A stretch of DNA of 64,000 nucleotides from positions 286,224-350,223 of the forward strand of contig PASF01000002.1 in the NCBI GenBank assembly GCA_002711845.1, read 5' to 3'. This DNA is from Gammaproteobacteria bacterium (GTDB taxonomy: Bacteria > Pseudomonadota > Gammaproteobacteria > Pseudomonadales > Pseudohongiellaceae). The notes beneath the pieces were generated by a model. That model saw only the letters and a program-made list of their open reading frames with translations, had not been told where the DNA came from and made no database searches. Position 1 is the first letter of the stretch. Each line of letters begins with the position of its first letter. The position numbers and the translations under genes are program-made. This document shows positions 7,600 to 16,403 of this stretch, in pieces.

Positions 7600-9168
7600 T
7601 CAGGCGCGCTGCTGGCCCGGCTCATCACATTTGAAATGCCCAACCAGTTTCTGCAGTTCAGCGGCCAGTCGCGCCAGTTCACTGGCACCGGTGCTGATCT
7701 CGCGCGAACCGGTGGCGGTTTCGTTGGCGACATCGGAGATGTTGTTGATGTTGCGATTGATCTCCAGGCTGACGGCAGACTGTTCTTCTGAGGCGCTGGC
7801 AATCTGATTGCTCATATCCTTGATCACCGACACCGCGCGGGTGATGTTCTGCAACGATTGTCCGGCGCGGCTGGCGTGGTCAACACTTGATGCGGCCTGG
7901 TCCTTGCCCTTGACCATGACCTGCACAGCCTGGTTGGCACCGGACTGCAGCTTGGTAATCATGTTCTGGATTTCCTCGGTAGAGGCCTGGGTACGGCTGG
8001 CCAGGGTCCGGACTTCGTCCGCCACCACCGCAAAACCGCGGCCCTGTTCGCCCGCTCGCGCCGCTTCGATCGCCGCGTTAAGTGCCAGCAGATTGGTCTG
8101 CTCGGCAATACCCCGAATCACATCCAGTACCGACCCAATGCTGTCGGTTTCTTTCTGCAGGTTTGAGATCACCTCCGACGCCTGGTCTATGTCGCGGGCC
8201 AGCGCATTGATGGCGCCCATGGTCTGGGTCACCACGTCAGCGCCCTTGGTGGACTCGTCATCTGCCTGCTGGGCATCGTTGGCAGCCATGCCGACATTGC
8301 GGGCAACTTCCTCGACCGTGGTCGACATTTCCGACATCGCCTTGGCCACATGCTCAATTTCGCTTTGTTGCCGCAATGCGCCGGCGGAGGTCTTGGTGAT
8401 GGTGCCAGACAACTGTTCGGCAGCGGCGCTGAGATTGATGGCCGATTCCTTGAACTTGCCGACCACATCGTTGACGCGTGCGGCAAAGATATTGAACCAG
8501 TGTGCCAGTTCGCCCACTTCATCATTGCTGGACACATGAATGCGCTTGGTCAGATCACCTTCGCCCTCGGCCATATCGCGCAGGGCCTCAACCACCGCAG
8601 ACACCGGCCGTACAATGGAGCGCTGGATCAGGAACGAAATGGCCAGCGCCAGGGCGGTCACGCCCAGCACGATGAGGATGGAAATCAGCGTATAGGTTGC
8701 CATCACCTCCTGGCGCTCTGCCAGGCTCATGCGCATGTACAGGGTGCCGATCACATCGCCGTCCATGCGCACGGGCTCAAACAGCTCCAGATAACCAAGG
8801 TCGGCACGTTGCACCACTTCCTGGCGGCCTGGACTTTGCGGCAGCGAGCCGGCGCTTTGTCCATCAGCCAGGAATCGGGCAAACGGACTACCGCTGTCAT
8901 CAAACAGCACGGCGGCCATGATGTGGTCATTCACATCCAGCGCCCGCAATGTTTCGGTGGCAGAAGCATCATCGAAAAAAGCCAGGGCGCCGGTGGTATT
9001 GGCGCCGATCAGGCGGGCAGTGGTCAGCGCCTCCGTGCTCATTGACTCATCAAGGCGGCGCAGTTCAACAGAAACAAGAATGGCCGTCGATATCACTACC
9101 GCCAGGGCACTGGTCAGTGTGACACCCGTCAGCACTTTCCATTTCAGACTCCAGTTCATTTTTAACAC
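7600..9168 (-). CDS. Methyl-accepting chemotaxis protein with CHASE8-like periplasmic sensor
   Basis: A 522-residue chemoreceptor. It has one TM near residues 12-32, a periplasmic segment of about 120 residues, a second TM near 158-180, a HAMP domain (RPVSAVVEALRDMAEGEGDLTKR) and a full MCP signalling domain with the hairpin tip EQTNLLALNAAIEAARAGEQG. The periplasmic part (TTGALAFFDDASATETLRAL, then VLFDDSGSPFARF) resembles CHASE8, the sensor found in YfiN/DgcN diguanylate cyclases. The GTG start is supported by GGAGGA seven bases upstream. It follows a YfiR-like gene by 38 bases on the same strand. Since YfiR is the periplasmic regulator of CHASE8 in YfiN, the two probably work together here with a chemotaxis-type output. 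No C-terminal CheR-docking pentapeptide is seen. Confidence 0.9.
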   Translation of the reverse strand: MLKMNWSLKWKVLTGVTLTSALAVVISTAILVSVELRRLDESMSTEALTTARLIGANTTGALAFFDDASATETLRALDVNDHIMAAVLFDDSGSPFARFLADGQSAGSLPQSPGRQEVVQRADLGYLELFEPVRMDGDVIGTLYMRMSLAERQEVMATYTLISILIVLGVTALALAISFLIQRSIVRPVSAVVEALRDMAEGEGDLTKRIHVSSNDEVGELAHWFNIFAARVNDVVGKFKESAINLSAAAEQLSGTITKTSAGALRQQSEIEHVAKAMSEMSTTVEEVARNVGMAANDAQQADDESTKGADVVTQTMGAINALARDIDQASEVISNLQKETDSIGSVLDVIRGIAEQTNLLALNAAIEAARAGEQGRGFAVVADEVRTLASRTQASTEEIQNMITKLQSGANQAVQVMVKGKDQAASSVDHASRAGQSLQNITRAVSVIKDMSNQIASASEEQSAVSLEINRNINNISDVANETATGSREISTGASELARLAAELQKLVGHFKCDEPGQQRA

Positions 9169-9206
9169 GGTTTGGTCCTCCAGCGGCAGTCGTGTGGTTT
9201 ACACCG

Positions 9207-9776
9207 TCACTGAATGGCGCGCATAAGTTGTTCGCGAACGTTCAGGCCGGTATTCTCAATCAGAGTCCGGTTCATACGGATGGCAATACGATCCCCGCGC
9301 TCACCGCTCAGGCCGATCATGCCGCCGTCTTCGGGGAAGTTGCTGATCTCGCTGACCGTCAGCGCATGTGAGCCGGCCACGGCGCCGGTAATCTCGGCAG
9401 TCCGGCCGGTTTCACTGGAGCTGACATACACGATGTGGCAAGTACGGGCAGATGCCAGGTCACTGCCGGGCAGGTTGCTCACTGCGATCGTGCGGTCGCC
9501 CGCGCGCTTGCCATTGACGTGCTGGTCGAGGGAGCGGCCCAGTTCGTTTTCACCGAGCACGCAGACACGCAGGTCGCTGTCAGCGCTGCTGAAAGCGGCA
9601 TCCGGCCAGTCGATAAATCGACCGAAGTTCATCACAAAGCGCGCGATGGCGTCACTGCCACCGTCGCTGCGGGCAATCTGTCCCTGCTGTGCGTGCGTGA
9701 ACGTGGTGGCAAATGCCGACAGTAAACCGATGATCAGGGATCGGCGTAAGAGGGTACGGGTTGAAATGGAAGTCAT
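9207..9776 (-). CDS. YfiR family periplasmic protein (DUF4154)
   Basis: A 189-residue exported protein starting at the ATG at 9774-9776, after AGAGAAAG, with a signal peptide (LLRRSLIIGLLSAFATTFTHA). The body matches the YfiR/DUF4154 family: RFVMNFGRFIDWPDAAF near the start, DLRVCVLGENELG, RTCHIVYVSSSE and a C-terminal segment ending in LNVREQLMRAIQ. The two cysteines, in RVCVLG and RTCHIV, match the pattern of YfiR proteins, where disulfide state controls release of the inner-membrane cyclase YfiN. The gene lies directly upstream of a CHASE8-like chemoreceptor, not a cyclase, so its likely partner is that receptor. Confidence 0.82.
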   Translation of the reverse strand: MTSISTRTLLRRSLIIGLLSAFATTFTHAQQGQIARSDGGSDAIARFVMNFGRFIDWPDAAFSSADSDLRVCVLGENELGRSLDQHVNGKRAGDRTIAVSNLPGSDLASARTCHIVYVSSSETGRTAEITGAVAGSHALTVSEISNFPEDGGMIGLSGERGDRIAIRMNRTLIENTGLNVREQLMRAIQ

Positions 9777-9991
9777 GAGCTTTCTCTGCTTAAAAATGTT
9801 TGATAATGTCGCCTGACGGTAGGGCACGGATAACTGACTGACACCGCGCCGTCGAATTCAGGTTTAGGGGGGCGCTGCAAGACAGTAAACGGCCGAAATT
9901 CTGAAAGCTTTAGAAAAAACGTTTCACTATTTTGTGTCAATTGGCAACACTCGCGTCTGGCAGACGCTCTGGACTTGAATCAAGAGGAACA

Positions 9992-11566
9992 ATGATGTCC
10001 CAAGGCAACCCCGGACAGGTCTTCAGACGAGGCTGGTTTACGCGTTTTCTGGATGGCGTTGAATGGCTGGGTAATCTGTTGCCCCACCCTGTCACCCTGT
10101 TCGCCCTGCTGGCATTCGGCATGGTGCTGCTGTCCGGCCTGTTCGGCGCGCTCGGCGTTTCAGTTGAGGACCCCAGGCCCTCGGCGGCGGAGGGTGCCAC
10201 CATTCAGGCGGTAAGCCTGCTCAACGCGGAAGGCCTGCGTCTGATTCTGGGCAATCTGGTCAGCAATTTTGTCAATTTCGCGCCGCTGGGTGTGGTGCTG
10301 GTGGCCATGCTCGGCGTCGGTATCGCCGAGAAGTCGGGCCTGCTCTCTGCCATGGTGCGTGGCATTGTGCTCAGTGCGCCGCGTCATGTGGTCACAGTAG
10401 CGATCGTCTTCGCCGGGGTCATTTCCAACACCGCGTCGGAGATGGGTTATGTGGTGCTGGTGCCGCTGGCCGGTGCCATCTTTCTGGCGCTCGGACGTCA
10501 TCCCCTGGCCGGCATGGCCGCGGCGTTTGCCGGTGTCTCCGGGGGCTACAGTGCCAACCTGCTGATAGGCACCGTCGACCCGCTGCTGGCCGGTATCACG
10601 CAGGAGGCGGCGCGTCTGATCGACCCGACATATGAAGTCTATGCCACTGCCAACTGGTATTTCATGGCGGTCAGCACCTTCCTGATCACGGCGGTGGGTT
10701 CGCTGGTAACGATTTATATCGTGGAGCCCAAACTGGGCGACTACGATGACAGCCATGCGGATCCCAGCGTGCTCGACGGCAGCAGCATGGAGAAACTCAG
10801 GCCGGTTGAACGTCAGGGTCTGCTGGCCGCGGGCGTCGCGGCGGTGCTGGTGCTGGGGCTGATTGCCTGGCTGGCGGTGCCGGCGGGTGCGCCCCTGCGC
10901 GATCCGGTTGATGGCGGCGCCGGGCCTTTCTTCCGCAGCATCGTGGCCTTTATTTTTCTGTTTTTTCTGGTGACCGGATTTGCCTACGGCCGTGTTGCTG
11001 GCACCATGCGTAATGACCGCGACGTCATTGACGCGATGGCATCAGCGGTGTCAACCCTGGGTCTGTATGTGGTGCTGGTGTTTTTTGCGGCGCAGTTCGT
11101 CGCGTTTTTTGGCTGGACCAACCTGGGTGTCATTACCGCAGTGACGGGCGCTGAATTCCTGATCAGTGCGGAACTCACCGGCCCCCTGGTGTTTCTGTTT
11201 TTTATCATCATGTGCTGCTTTGTCAATCTGATGCTGGGCTCCGCATCGGCGCAGTGGGCTGTCACGGCGCCGGTGTTTGTGCCCATGCTGATGCTGGTCG
11301 GTTATGCGCCAGAACTGATTCAGGCTGCCTATCGCATCGGTGATTCCACCACCAACATCATCACGCCGATGATGAGCTACTTTGGTCTGATTCTGGCCTG
11401 GGCGACGCGCTACAACAAGAATATTGGTATCGGCACCATGATCGCCACCATGTTGCCATTCTCGATATTTTTCTTCATTTTCTGGATCCTGCTGTTTTAT
11501 GTCTGGGTGTTCCTGCTCGGGCTGCCGGTAGGTCCTGGCGCGGCAACTTACTATACCGTTCCCTGA
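9992..11566 (+). CDS. AbgT family transporter (p-aminobenzoyl-glutamate type)
   Basis: A 524-residue polytopic inner-membrane protein. I use the ATG at 9992, which follows AAGAGGAAC; a second ATG comes immediately after. AbgT family traits are clear: N-terminal FLDGVEWLGNLLPHPVTLF, the hairpin region SGLLSAMVRGIVLSAPRHVVT, GVSGGYSANLLIGTVDPLLAGIT, and SAQWAVTAPVFVPMLMLVGY followed by DSTTNIITPMMSYFGLI near the C-terminus. Family members import p-aminobenzoyl-glutamate or, in other species, export sulfonamides, using an ion gradient. No abgA or abgB hydrolase is adjacent, so the substrate is uncertain. The gene stands alone, divergent from the YfiR-like gene across 215 bases. Confidence 0.92.
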   Translation: MMSQGNPGQVFRRGWFTRFLDGVEWLGNLLPHPVTLFALLAFGMVLLSGLFGALGVSVEDPRPSAAEGATIQAVSLLNAEGLRLILGNLVSNFVNFAPLGVVLVAMLGVGIAEKSGLLSAMVRGIVLSAPRHVVTVAIVFAGVISNTASEMGYVVLVPLAGAIFLALGRHPLAGMAAAFAGVSGGYSANLLIGTVDPLLAGITQEAARLIDPTYEVYATANWYFMAVSTFLITAVGSLVTIYIVEPKLGDYDDSHADPSVLDGSSMEKLRPVERQGLLAAGVAAVLVLGLIAWLAVPAGAPLRDPVDGGAGPFFRSIVAFIFLFFLVTGFAYGRVAGTMRNDRDVIDAMASAVSTLGLYVVLVFFAAQFVAFFGWTNLGVITAVTGAEFLISAELTGPLVFLFFIIMCCFVNLMLGSASAQWAVTAPVFVPMLMLVGYAPELIQAAYRIGDSTTNIITPMMSYFGLILAWATRYNKNIGIGTMIATMLPFSIFFFIFWILLFYVWVFLLGLPVGPGAATYYTVP

Positions 11567-11631
11567 CCGACCGGTGTCCTGACAGGTGCAGGGTGTGGGA
11601 AATGATCAAGGTTTGTCAGGCGATTCTCTGT

Positions 11632-11653
11632 ATAATCAGCAAAACCTGATTAT
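11632..11653. promoter_or_regulatory. Inverted repeat overlapping a TATAAT box upstream of the CvfB gene
   Basis: ATAATCAG-CAAAAC-CTGATTAT is a perfect eight-base inverted repeat ending 11 bases before the CvfB start codon. A TATAAT hexamer at 11631-11636 overlaps its left arm. No good -35 box stands 16-18 bases upstream, so the promoter call is tentative. As RNA the repeat would fold next to the ribosome binding site; as DNA it could be an operator. Confidence 0.4.
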
Positions 11654-11664
11654 TTGAGCGTGAC

Positions 11665-12504
11665 ATGTTGCAGCTAGGCAAGGTCTATACCTTACAAGTT
11701 ATTGAATTCGCGGATTTTGGCGTGTATCTGGGCGCCGGCGAAGGCGATCGGCTCCTGTTGCCGCGCCGTCATGTGCCGGCGGGCACGGCCATCGGTGACG
11801 ACATCAAGGTGTTTGTTTATCTGGACAGCGAAGACCGGCCGGTAGCAACCACGCAAATGCCCAGGGCCACCGTCGGCCAGTTCGCCTACCTGACAGTGGT
11901 GGATCGCAATGCCGTGGGTGCCTTTCTTGACTGGGGGCTGGAGAAAGATCTGCTGGTGCCTTTCATGGAGCAGCATCGGCCCATGGAGGAAGAGCGCGCC
12001 TATCTGGTCTACATCTACGTCGACAAGGTGCACGGCCGTATTGTGGCGTCGTCAAAGATAGACAAGTTTCTTGATGACGATACGCCACATCGCTTCAATG
12101 CCGGACAGCCGGTCGATCTGATTATTGCCAACAGCACTGACCTGGGCTTCAAGGCCATTATCAATCACAGTCATTGGGGCGTATTGCACAGTGCCGACGT
12201 GTCGCAGCGGCTCAGTTTTGGTCAATCCATCAAAGGTTATATCAAACATGTTCGCCCGGACGGCCGTATTGATCTTTCGCTGCGACCTGCCACTGAAGTA
12301 CTGGATGAACAGGGCGCGCTGATCGTGGCCTATCTGAAAAAACAGGGCGGTTTCGCGCCGGTGCATGATAAATCCTCGCCTGACGAAATTGCCCGTTTGT
12401 TCCGCCTGAGCAAGGGGGCTTTTAAAAAAAGCATTGGTCGGCTGTACAAACAGGGTGTGATCGAGATTCGGTCCGACGGTATTCAACTCACGGCACAGAC
12501 GTAA
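11665..12504 (+). CDS. CvfB-type S1 RNA-binding protein
   Basis: A 279-residue cytoplasmic protein of the CvfB/YitL family, built from successive S1-like OB-fold domains and a C-terminal winged-helix domain. The first S1-like unit is seen as LGKVYTLQVIEFADFGVYLGAG, the second as VGAFLDWGLEKDLLVPFMEQ, and a third as IKGYIKHVRPDGRIDLSL. The tail, with DEIARLFRLSKGAFKKSIGRLYKQGVIEI, is the winged helix. Family members bind RNA and affect virulence factor expression in Gram-positive bacteria; in proteobacteria the role is not well defined. A short gap to the S4-domain gene suggests a small RNA-binding gene group. Confidence 0.88.
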   Translation: MLQLGKVYTLQVIEFADFGVYLGAGEGDRLLLPRRHVPAGTAIGDDIKVFVYLDSEDRPVATTQMPRATVGQFAYLTVVDRNAVGAFLDWGLEKDLLVPFMEQHRPMEEERAYLVYIYVDKVHGRIVASSKIDKFLDDDTPHRFNAGQPVDLIIANSTDLGFKAIINHSHWGVLHSADVSQRLSFGQSIKGYIKHVRPDGRIDLSLRPATEVLDEQGALIVAYLKKQGGFAPVHDKSSPDEIARLFRLSKGAFKKSIGRLYKQGVIEIRSDGIQLTAQT

Positions 12505-12532
12505 GCCAGACAATTCAGAAAAGTGGAAAATT

Positions 12533-12802
12533 ATGACCAGCAATACTCCCGATAATCCGGGCAGCCAGCCGCCATCAGACGCGCTGGATGTTGAAGTCAA
12601 CACGGTACCGGTAGAGCTTTACAAAATTCTCAAGTTCGAAGGCCTGGTCGGCAGTGGCGCCGAAGCCAAGGCTGTAGTGGCCGATGGCATGGTGCGCGTC
12701 AACGATATCGTTGAAATTCAGAAACGTAAAAAAATCGTGGCCGGTGATGTCATCGAGTTTGCCGGGCAGCGGCTGCGTATCGTCTTCACGGAGGCCGGAT
12801 AA
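12533..12802 (+). CDS. S4 domain RNA-binding protein (YbcJ-like)
   Basis: An 89-residue protein consisting of an acidic N-terminal lead and one S4 RNA-binding domain: YKILKFEGLVGSGAEAKAVV, then GMVRVNDIVEIQKRKKIVAGDVIEF. This is the architecture of E. coli YbcJ, a small RNA-binding protein with a possible ribosome-related role. The basic KRKK loop would contact RNA. It sits between the CvfB-type gene and the YehS gene, whose ATG overlaps its stop codon as TAATG, so translation of the next gene is probably coupled. Confidence 0.88.
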   Translation: MTSNTPDNPGSQPPSDALDVEVNTVPVELYKILKFEGLVGSGAEAKAVVADGMVRVNDIVEIQKRKKIVAGDVIEFAGQRLRIVFTEAG

Positions 12803-13329
12803 TGATCAACAATGATGTGTTGCGGCGCCTGCGTTACGCGTTCGATTACAGTGATCAGCAAATGATCGACGTTTTTGCCCAGGCGAATTGTCAGGTCACT
12901 CGGGATCAGGTCTGTAACTGGCTGAAAGCCGATGATGATGCCGACTTTGTATTTTGCGACGACGTCATGCTGGCGACGTTTCTCAACGGTCTGATCAATG
13001 CGCTACGCGGTAAAAAAGAAGGTGCTCAGTCGCCGCCGGAGCAGCAACTGAGCAACAACATGATCTTCATGAAACTGCGCATTGCCTTGAATCTCAAATC
13101 GGAAGATGTGCTGGCGATGCTGGACGATGTTGGCATGAGTCTGAGCCAGCATGAATTGACCGCACTGTTTCGCAAGCCGGGTCACAAGCACTACCGGGAG
13201 TGCAAGGATCAGCTGTTGCGTAATTTTCTGAAGGCCGTGCAGATCAAATGTCGTGACCAGCGCCAGCCAGCGGCGGCGAACCCGGAGGCGGCCCGGCACG
13301 AACTGTCGAACAGGGGAGGCCCGGCATGA
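12802..13329 (+). CDS. DUF1456 family protein (YehS-like)
   Basis: A 175-residue cytoplasmic protein made of two related DUF1456 units of about 65 residues. The first begins MINNDVLRRLRYAFDYSDQQMI, the second NNMIFMKLRIALNLKSEDVL. Both keep the pattern of an aliphatic helix, a D-rich turn and a second helix with LSQHELTALFRKPGHKHYREC in the second copy. E. coli YehS has the same two-copy design and no established biochemical role. The basic C-terminal tail is variable. It overlaps the S4 gene upstream and the dipeptidase gene downstream by a few bases. Confidence 0.88.
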   Translation: MINNDVLRRLRYAFDYSDQQMIDVFAQANCQVTRDQVCNWLKADDDADFVFCDDVMLATFLNGLINALRGKKEGAQSPPEQQLSNNMIFMKLRIALNLKSEDVLAMLDDVGMSLSQHELTALFRKPGHKHYRECKDQLLRNFLKAVQIKCRDQRQPAAANPEAARHELSNRGGPA

Positions 13330-14081
13330 GCATGCGATTGACGGTGATCGTCGCTGGTGCTGTCTTGTTGCTGACGCAGTGTGCCGGGTCCATCAATGCC
13401 CCGGCGCTGCCATCGGGTTTCAGCACGCTGACCCGGGTGGACGATACCATCGAGCTGGATATGCGGTATGTTGGCAGCAACAATTTTGTCGGGCGCCCCA
13501 TCAACGGCTATCTGGCGCCCGCCTGTGTCCTCACGACGCCGGCCGCCAATGCACTGGCGCAGGTGCAGGCCGAGGCCAATCTGCAGGGTTATTCACTCAA
13601 GGTTTACGACTGCTTCCGGCCTCAGCGTGCGGTGGATCATTTTGTTGCATGGGCGGCAGACCCGGATGATGACAAAATGAAAGCGGCTTTTTATCCCGAC
13701 GTGCCCAAAGACGAATTGTTCTCCCGTGGTTATATTGCCGAGCGCTCCGGTCACAGCCGGGGTAGCACGGTGGATTTGACACTGGTGCGGCTGGGTTCGC
13801 TGCAACCCCAGGCGGAGCCGATGGCGGATGACGATTGTCGCGGCAGCGAACCCCGCCGCTTTCCCGATAACAGCATAAACATGGGCACCAGTTACGATTG
13901 TTTCGACCCGCTGTCACATACCGATAACCCCGAGGTCGGCGCAGATGTGCTGGCCAACCGCCATCTGTTGCGTGAGCTGATGGAGGCCGCCGGTTTTGCC
14001 AACTATGATCAGGAGTGGTGGCACTATACCCTGCGTGACGAACCCTTCCCGGATCAGTATTTTGATTTTCCGATTCAGTAA
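13326..14081 (+). CDS. D-alanyl-D-alanine dipeptidase (VanX/DdpX family), exported
   Basis: A 251-residue zinc peptidase of the M15D family. The N-terminus is a lipoprotein-like signal (VIVAGAVLLLTQCAGS), so the enzyme is likely periplasmic and lipid-anchored. Core motifs are present: LDMRYVGSNNF, VYDCFRPQRAV, the zinc-binding SGHSRGSTVDLTL (His and Asp ligands), and the catalytic Glu/His region QEWWHY near the C-terminus. These enzymes cleave D-Ala-D-Ala; outside vancomycin clusters they recycle peptidoglycan dipeptides. No vanHA or vanRS genes are nearby, so resistance is not implied. The start overlaps the YehS stop as ATGA. Confidence 0.9.
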   Translation: MSMRLTVIVAGAVLLLTQCAGSINAPALPSGFSTLTRVDDTIELDMRYVGSNNFVGRPINGYLAPACVLTTPAANALAQVQAEANLQGYSLKVYDCFRPQRAVDHFVAWAADPDDDKMKAAFYPDVPKDELFSRGYIAERSGHSRGSTVDLTLVRLGSLQPQAEPMADDDCRGSEPRRFPDNSINMGTSYDCFDPLSHTDNPEVGADVLANRHLLRELMEAAGFANYDQEWWHYTLRDEPFPDQYFDFPIQ

Positions 14082-14098
14082 TCAGCAAAAGGCCTGTT

Positions 14099-15481
14099 GT
14101 GTCAGTCACCCGTTTTTCCGGTAGTCCGGGCCAAAAGGATTTATGGTTTCTGCCGCTGGGCGGCTGTGGCGAAATCGGCATGAACCTCAACCTGTATGGG
14201 CATGCCGGGCAGTGGTTGATGGTGGACTGCGGCGTCACGTTCGAGAAAATCGACGATCAGCCCTCGTCCGGCAATCGGGTGGAGATGCCTGATCCGATGT
14301 TTATTGCCAACCGCAGTGAGGCATTGCTGGGGATTGTTGCGACGCATGCACACGAAGACCATATCGGCGCCATACCGCATCTGTGGCAGCAGTTCCGCTG
14401 CCCGATCTACACCACACCGTTTACCCGTCAGGTCCTGCAGCGCAAGTTGCGCCAGGCCGGTGTCGACGCGCCACTGGTGACCGTGCAGCCGGGCGAGACA
14501 CTGGATCTGGGGCCATTTCGCCTGCGCTGGCTGCCGATCACGCATTCAACCCCGGAAACCAATGCTTTGCTGATCAGTACCCCGGTCGGGCAAGTGCTGC
14601 ATACGGCCGATTGGAAAATAGATGCCGCGCCGGTCGTGGGTGACGCCGTTGACCCGACACTGTTTCAGGCCGCCGGGCGCTCGCGTATTGATGCCATTGT
14701 GTGTGACTCCACCAATGCGACGCACGCCGGCAGTTCCGTGTCGGAGTCGGAATTGTTTGAAGGTCTGCTGGCAACCGTCAGGGAAAGCGAGGGCCGGGTC
14801 GTGGTGGCCTGTTTTGCCAGCAATATTGCGCGCCTGCAGACACTGGGCAATGTCGCGTGGCTGGCGAAGCGGTATCTGGGCGTGCTCGGGCGCTCATTGC
14901 ACAATATGACGGCCTGCGCCCGCGCGGCTGGATATCTGCAGGACAATTTCTCGGTGGTGGACAATGCCGATCTGGGCTATCTGCAACCGCAGGAGGTGCT
15001 GTTGCTGGCCACCGGCAGTCAGGGAGAAATGGGCGCTGCGCTGCACCGACTGGCGATGGACAACCATCCGGATGTGAATCTGTCTGCCGGGGATCACATC
15101 ATTTTCAGCGCCAAAACCATACCGGGTAACGAGGAGGACGTGACACGCCTGATTGCCGGGTTTGAGGCGCGACATATCAAAGTGACACATGCCGATCACA
15201 GTGAGCGCGCCCTGCATGCCTCTGGTCATCCCCATGCGGATGAGCTGGCGCAGATGTACCAGTGGGTCAGGCCGCGTATCGCCATTCCTGTGCATGGGGA
15301 GGCCCGGCACATGCGCTGCAATGCGGAGATTGCCAAAGCCGCCGGCGTGCCGGTGTGTTTACAGGGGAAAAACGGCGACGTGTTTGATATCGTCAGCAAC
15401 CGGGTGCACAGATCTGCGGTGCCGGTCGGGCGGCTGTGGTTTGATGAGCGCCGGCGCCGCCTGGAAAAAGTCGGAGTATGA
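14099..15481 (+). CDS. RNase J-like metallo-beta-lactamase-fold ribonuclease
   Basis: A 460-residue cytoplasmic protein with the beta-lactamase and beta-CASP core of RNase J. It has GGCGEIGMNLNLYG near residue 20, the metal motif HAHEDHIGAIPH near residue 83, a middle ATGSQGEMGAALHRLA segment, and the C-terminal HASGHPHADEL and IPVHGEARHM motifs. RNase J acts as an endonuclease and 5' exonuclease in RNA decay. At 460 residues it lacks the roughly 100-residue C-terminal domain of Bacillus RNase J, as do many proteobacterial members. The start is GTG, 17 bases after the dipeptidase stop. RNase E normally dominates RNA decay in gammaproteobacteria, so the role here may be specialised. Confidence 0.87.
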   Translation: MSVTRFSGSPGQKDLWFLPLGGCGEIGMNLNLYGHAGQWLMVDCGVTFEKIDDQPSSGNRVEMPDPMFIANRSEALLGIVATHAHEDHIGAIPHLWQQFRCPIYTTPFTRQVLQRKLRQAGVDAPLVTVQPGETLDLGPFRLRWLPITHSTPETNALLISTPVGQVLHTADWKIDAAPVVGDAVDPTLFQAAGRSRIDAIVCDSTNATHAGSSVSESELFEGLLATVRESEGRVVVACFASNIARLQTLGNVAWLAKRYLGVLGRSLHNMTACARAAGYLQDNFSVVDNADLGYLQPQEVLLLATGSQGEMGAALHRLAMDNHPDVNLSAGDHIIFSAKTIPGNEEDVTRLIAGFEARHIKVTHADHSERALHASGHPHADELAQMYQWVRPRIAIPVHGEARHMRCNAEIAKAAGVPVCLQGKNGDVFDIVSNRVHRSAVPVGRLWFDERRRRLEKVGV

Positions 15482-15518
15482 TCATTGTCTTGGCCATCGT
15501 GGCCACAGGAGTAGTGTT

Positions 15519-16298
15519 TTGATTGCGGTATTGTTGGGTGGGTTTGTCGGGTCACTGATGGGTGGCCCGCTGGGATTCGTGTTGGGCGCACTGGCAGGCT
15601 GGTTTTTGTCAGCCTATCTCAGAAAGCAGGCGGGTGCCGGTCTGGCCAGAATACAGTCTGGCTTTCTGGACTCCATGTTTGCTGTGATGGGTGCCCTGTG
15701 CAAGGCTGACGGCGTTGTTACCCAAAACGAAGTGAAAGCCGCAGAGGCGGTGTTTGCCCAGTTGCGGCTGTCCGGTCAGCAGCGCGAACAGGCAATTGCC
15801 GCGTTCAATCGTGGTAAAGCGCCGGGTTTCGACCTTGACGCTGAACTGTTGCGCTTTCGGCAGGTCGGCCGGGGCCACCCGGCCCTGCTGCGCATGTTCC
15901 TGCAAATCCAGATCAGCGCGGTAGCCGCTGACGGCCAGGTGCATCCGGCTGAGCACAAGATGTTATTGCACATCGCGCGCGGGCTGGGTTTGCCCGAGTC
16001 GCAGGTGGCGCAGCTGGAAGCCATGTTGCGGGGCGGGCAGGGTGGTGCCGGCAGCCGGTCGCCGGACCAGCAACTGGCCGATGCCTATCAGGTGCTGGGC
16101 GTGCCGGCCAGCATCAGCGATGCCGAGCTCAAACGTACTTACCGCAAGCTGATGAATGAGAACCACCCGGACAAACTGGCCAGTCAGGGCCTGCCGGACA
16201 GCATGCGCGAAATAGCGGAACGCAAGACCCGGGATATTGCCAGCGCGTATGACCTGATTCGCGATACCCGTCGCCGGCAGGGGACAAATTCCGTATAG
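15519..16298 (+). CDS. djlA: DjlA-type membrane-anchored DnaJ co-chaperone
   Basis: A 259-residue protein with one N-terminal Gly-rich membrane segment (GGFVGSLMGGPLGFVLGALAGWF), a TerB-like central domain (FAVMGALCKADGVVTQNEVKAAEAVF, later QISAVAADGQVHPAEHKML) and a C-terminal J domain with the HPD signature in NENHPDKLASQ. This order matches E. coli DjlA (271 residues), which stimulates DnaK at the inner membrane. The TTG start is chosen because AGGAG lies seven bases upstream and no ATG or GTG in frame gives the TM segment. It lies 37 bases after the RNase J-like gene. Confidence 0.9.
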   Translation: MIAVLLGGFVGSLMGGPLGFVLGALAGWFLSAYLRKQAGAGLARIQSGFLDSMFAVMGALCKADGVVTQNEVKAAEAVFAQLRLSGQQREQAIAAFNRGKAPGFDLDAELLRFRQVGRGHPALLRMFLQIQISAVAADGQVHPAEHKMLLHIARGLGLPESQVAQLEAMLRGGQGGAGSRSPDQQLADAYQVLGVPASISDAELKRTYRKLMNENHPDKLASQGLPDSMREIAERKTRDIASAYDLIRDTRRRQGTNSV

Positions 16299-16403
16299 CC
16301 ATTGCCGGCGCAAGACGATATTCTGACCGCTGATGGCTTGATGCCCGGCAGGTGTCTGCTTGTCTGACACCCCCGTCCAACTTCACAACAAGGCGCTGCT
16401 CCC

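Noticed and set aside
11612-11636. Full sigma-70 promoter TTGTCA-TATAAT before the CvfB gene
   Set aside because: The spacer is only 12 bases, too short for a working pair; only the -10-like box is mentioned.
13326-14081. Vancomycin-resistance role for the D-Ala-D-Ala dipeptidase
   Set aside because: No vanH, vanA or vanRS-like genes are near and the protein is exported; peptidoglycan recycling is enough to explain it.
16351-16371. GGTGTC/GACACC hairpin before the M14 peptidase gene
   Set aside because: Six-base arms with a nine-base loop and no T-run are close to chance level in this GC-rich DNA.
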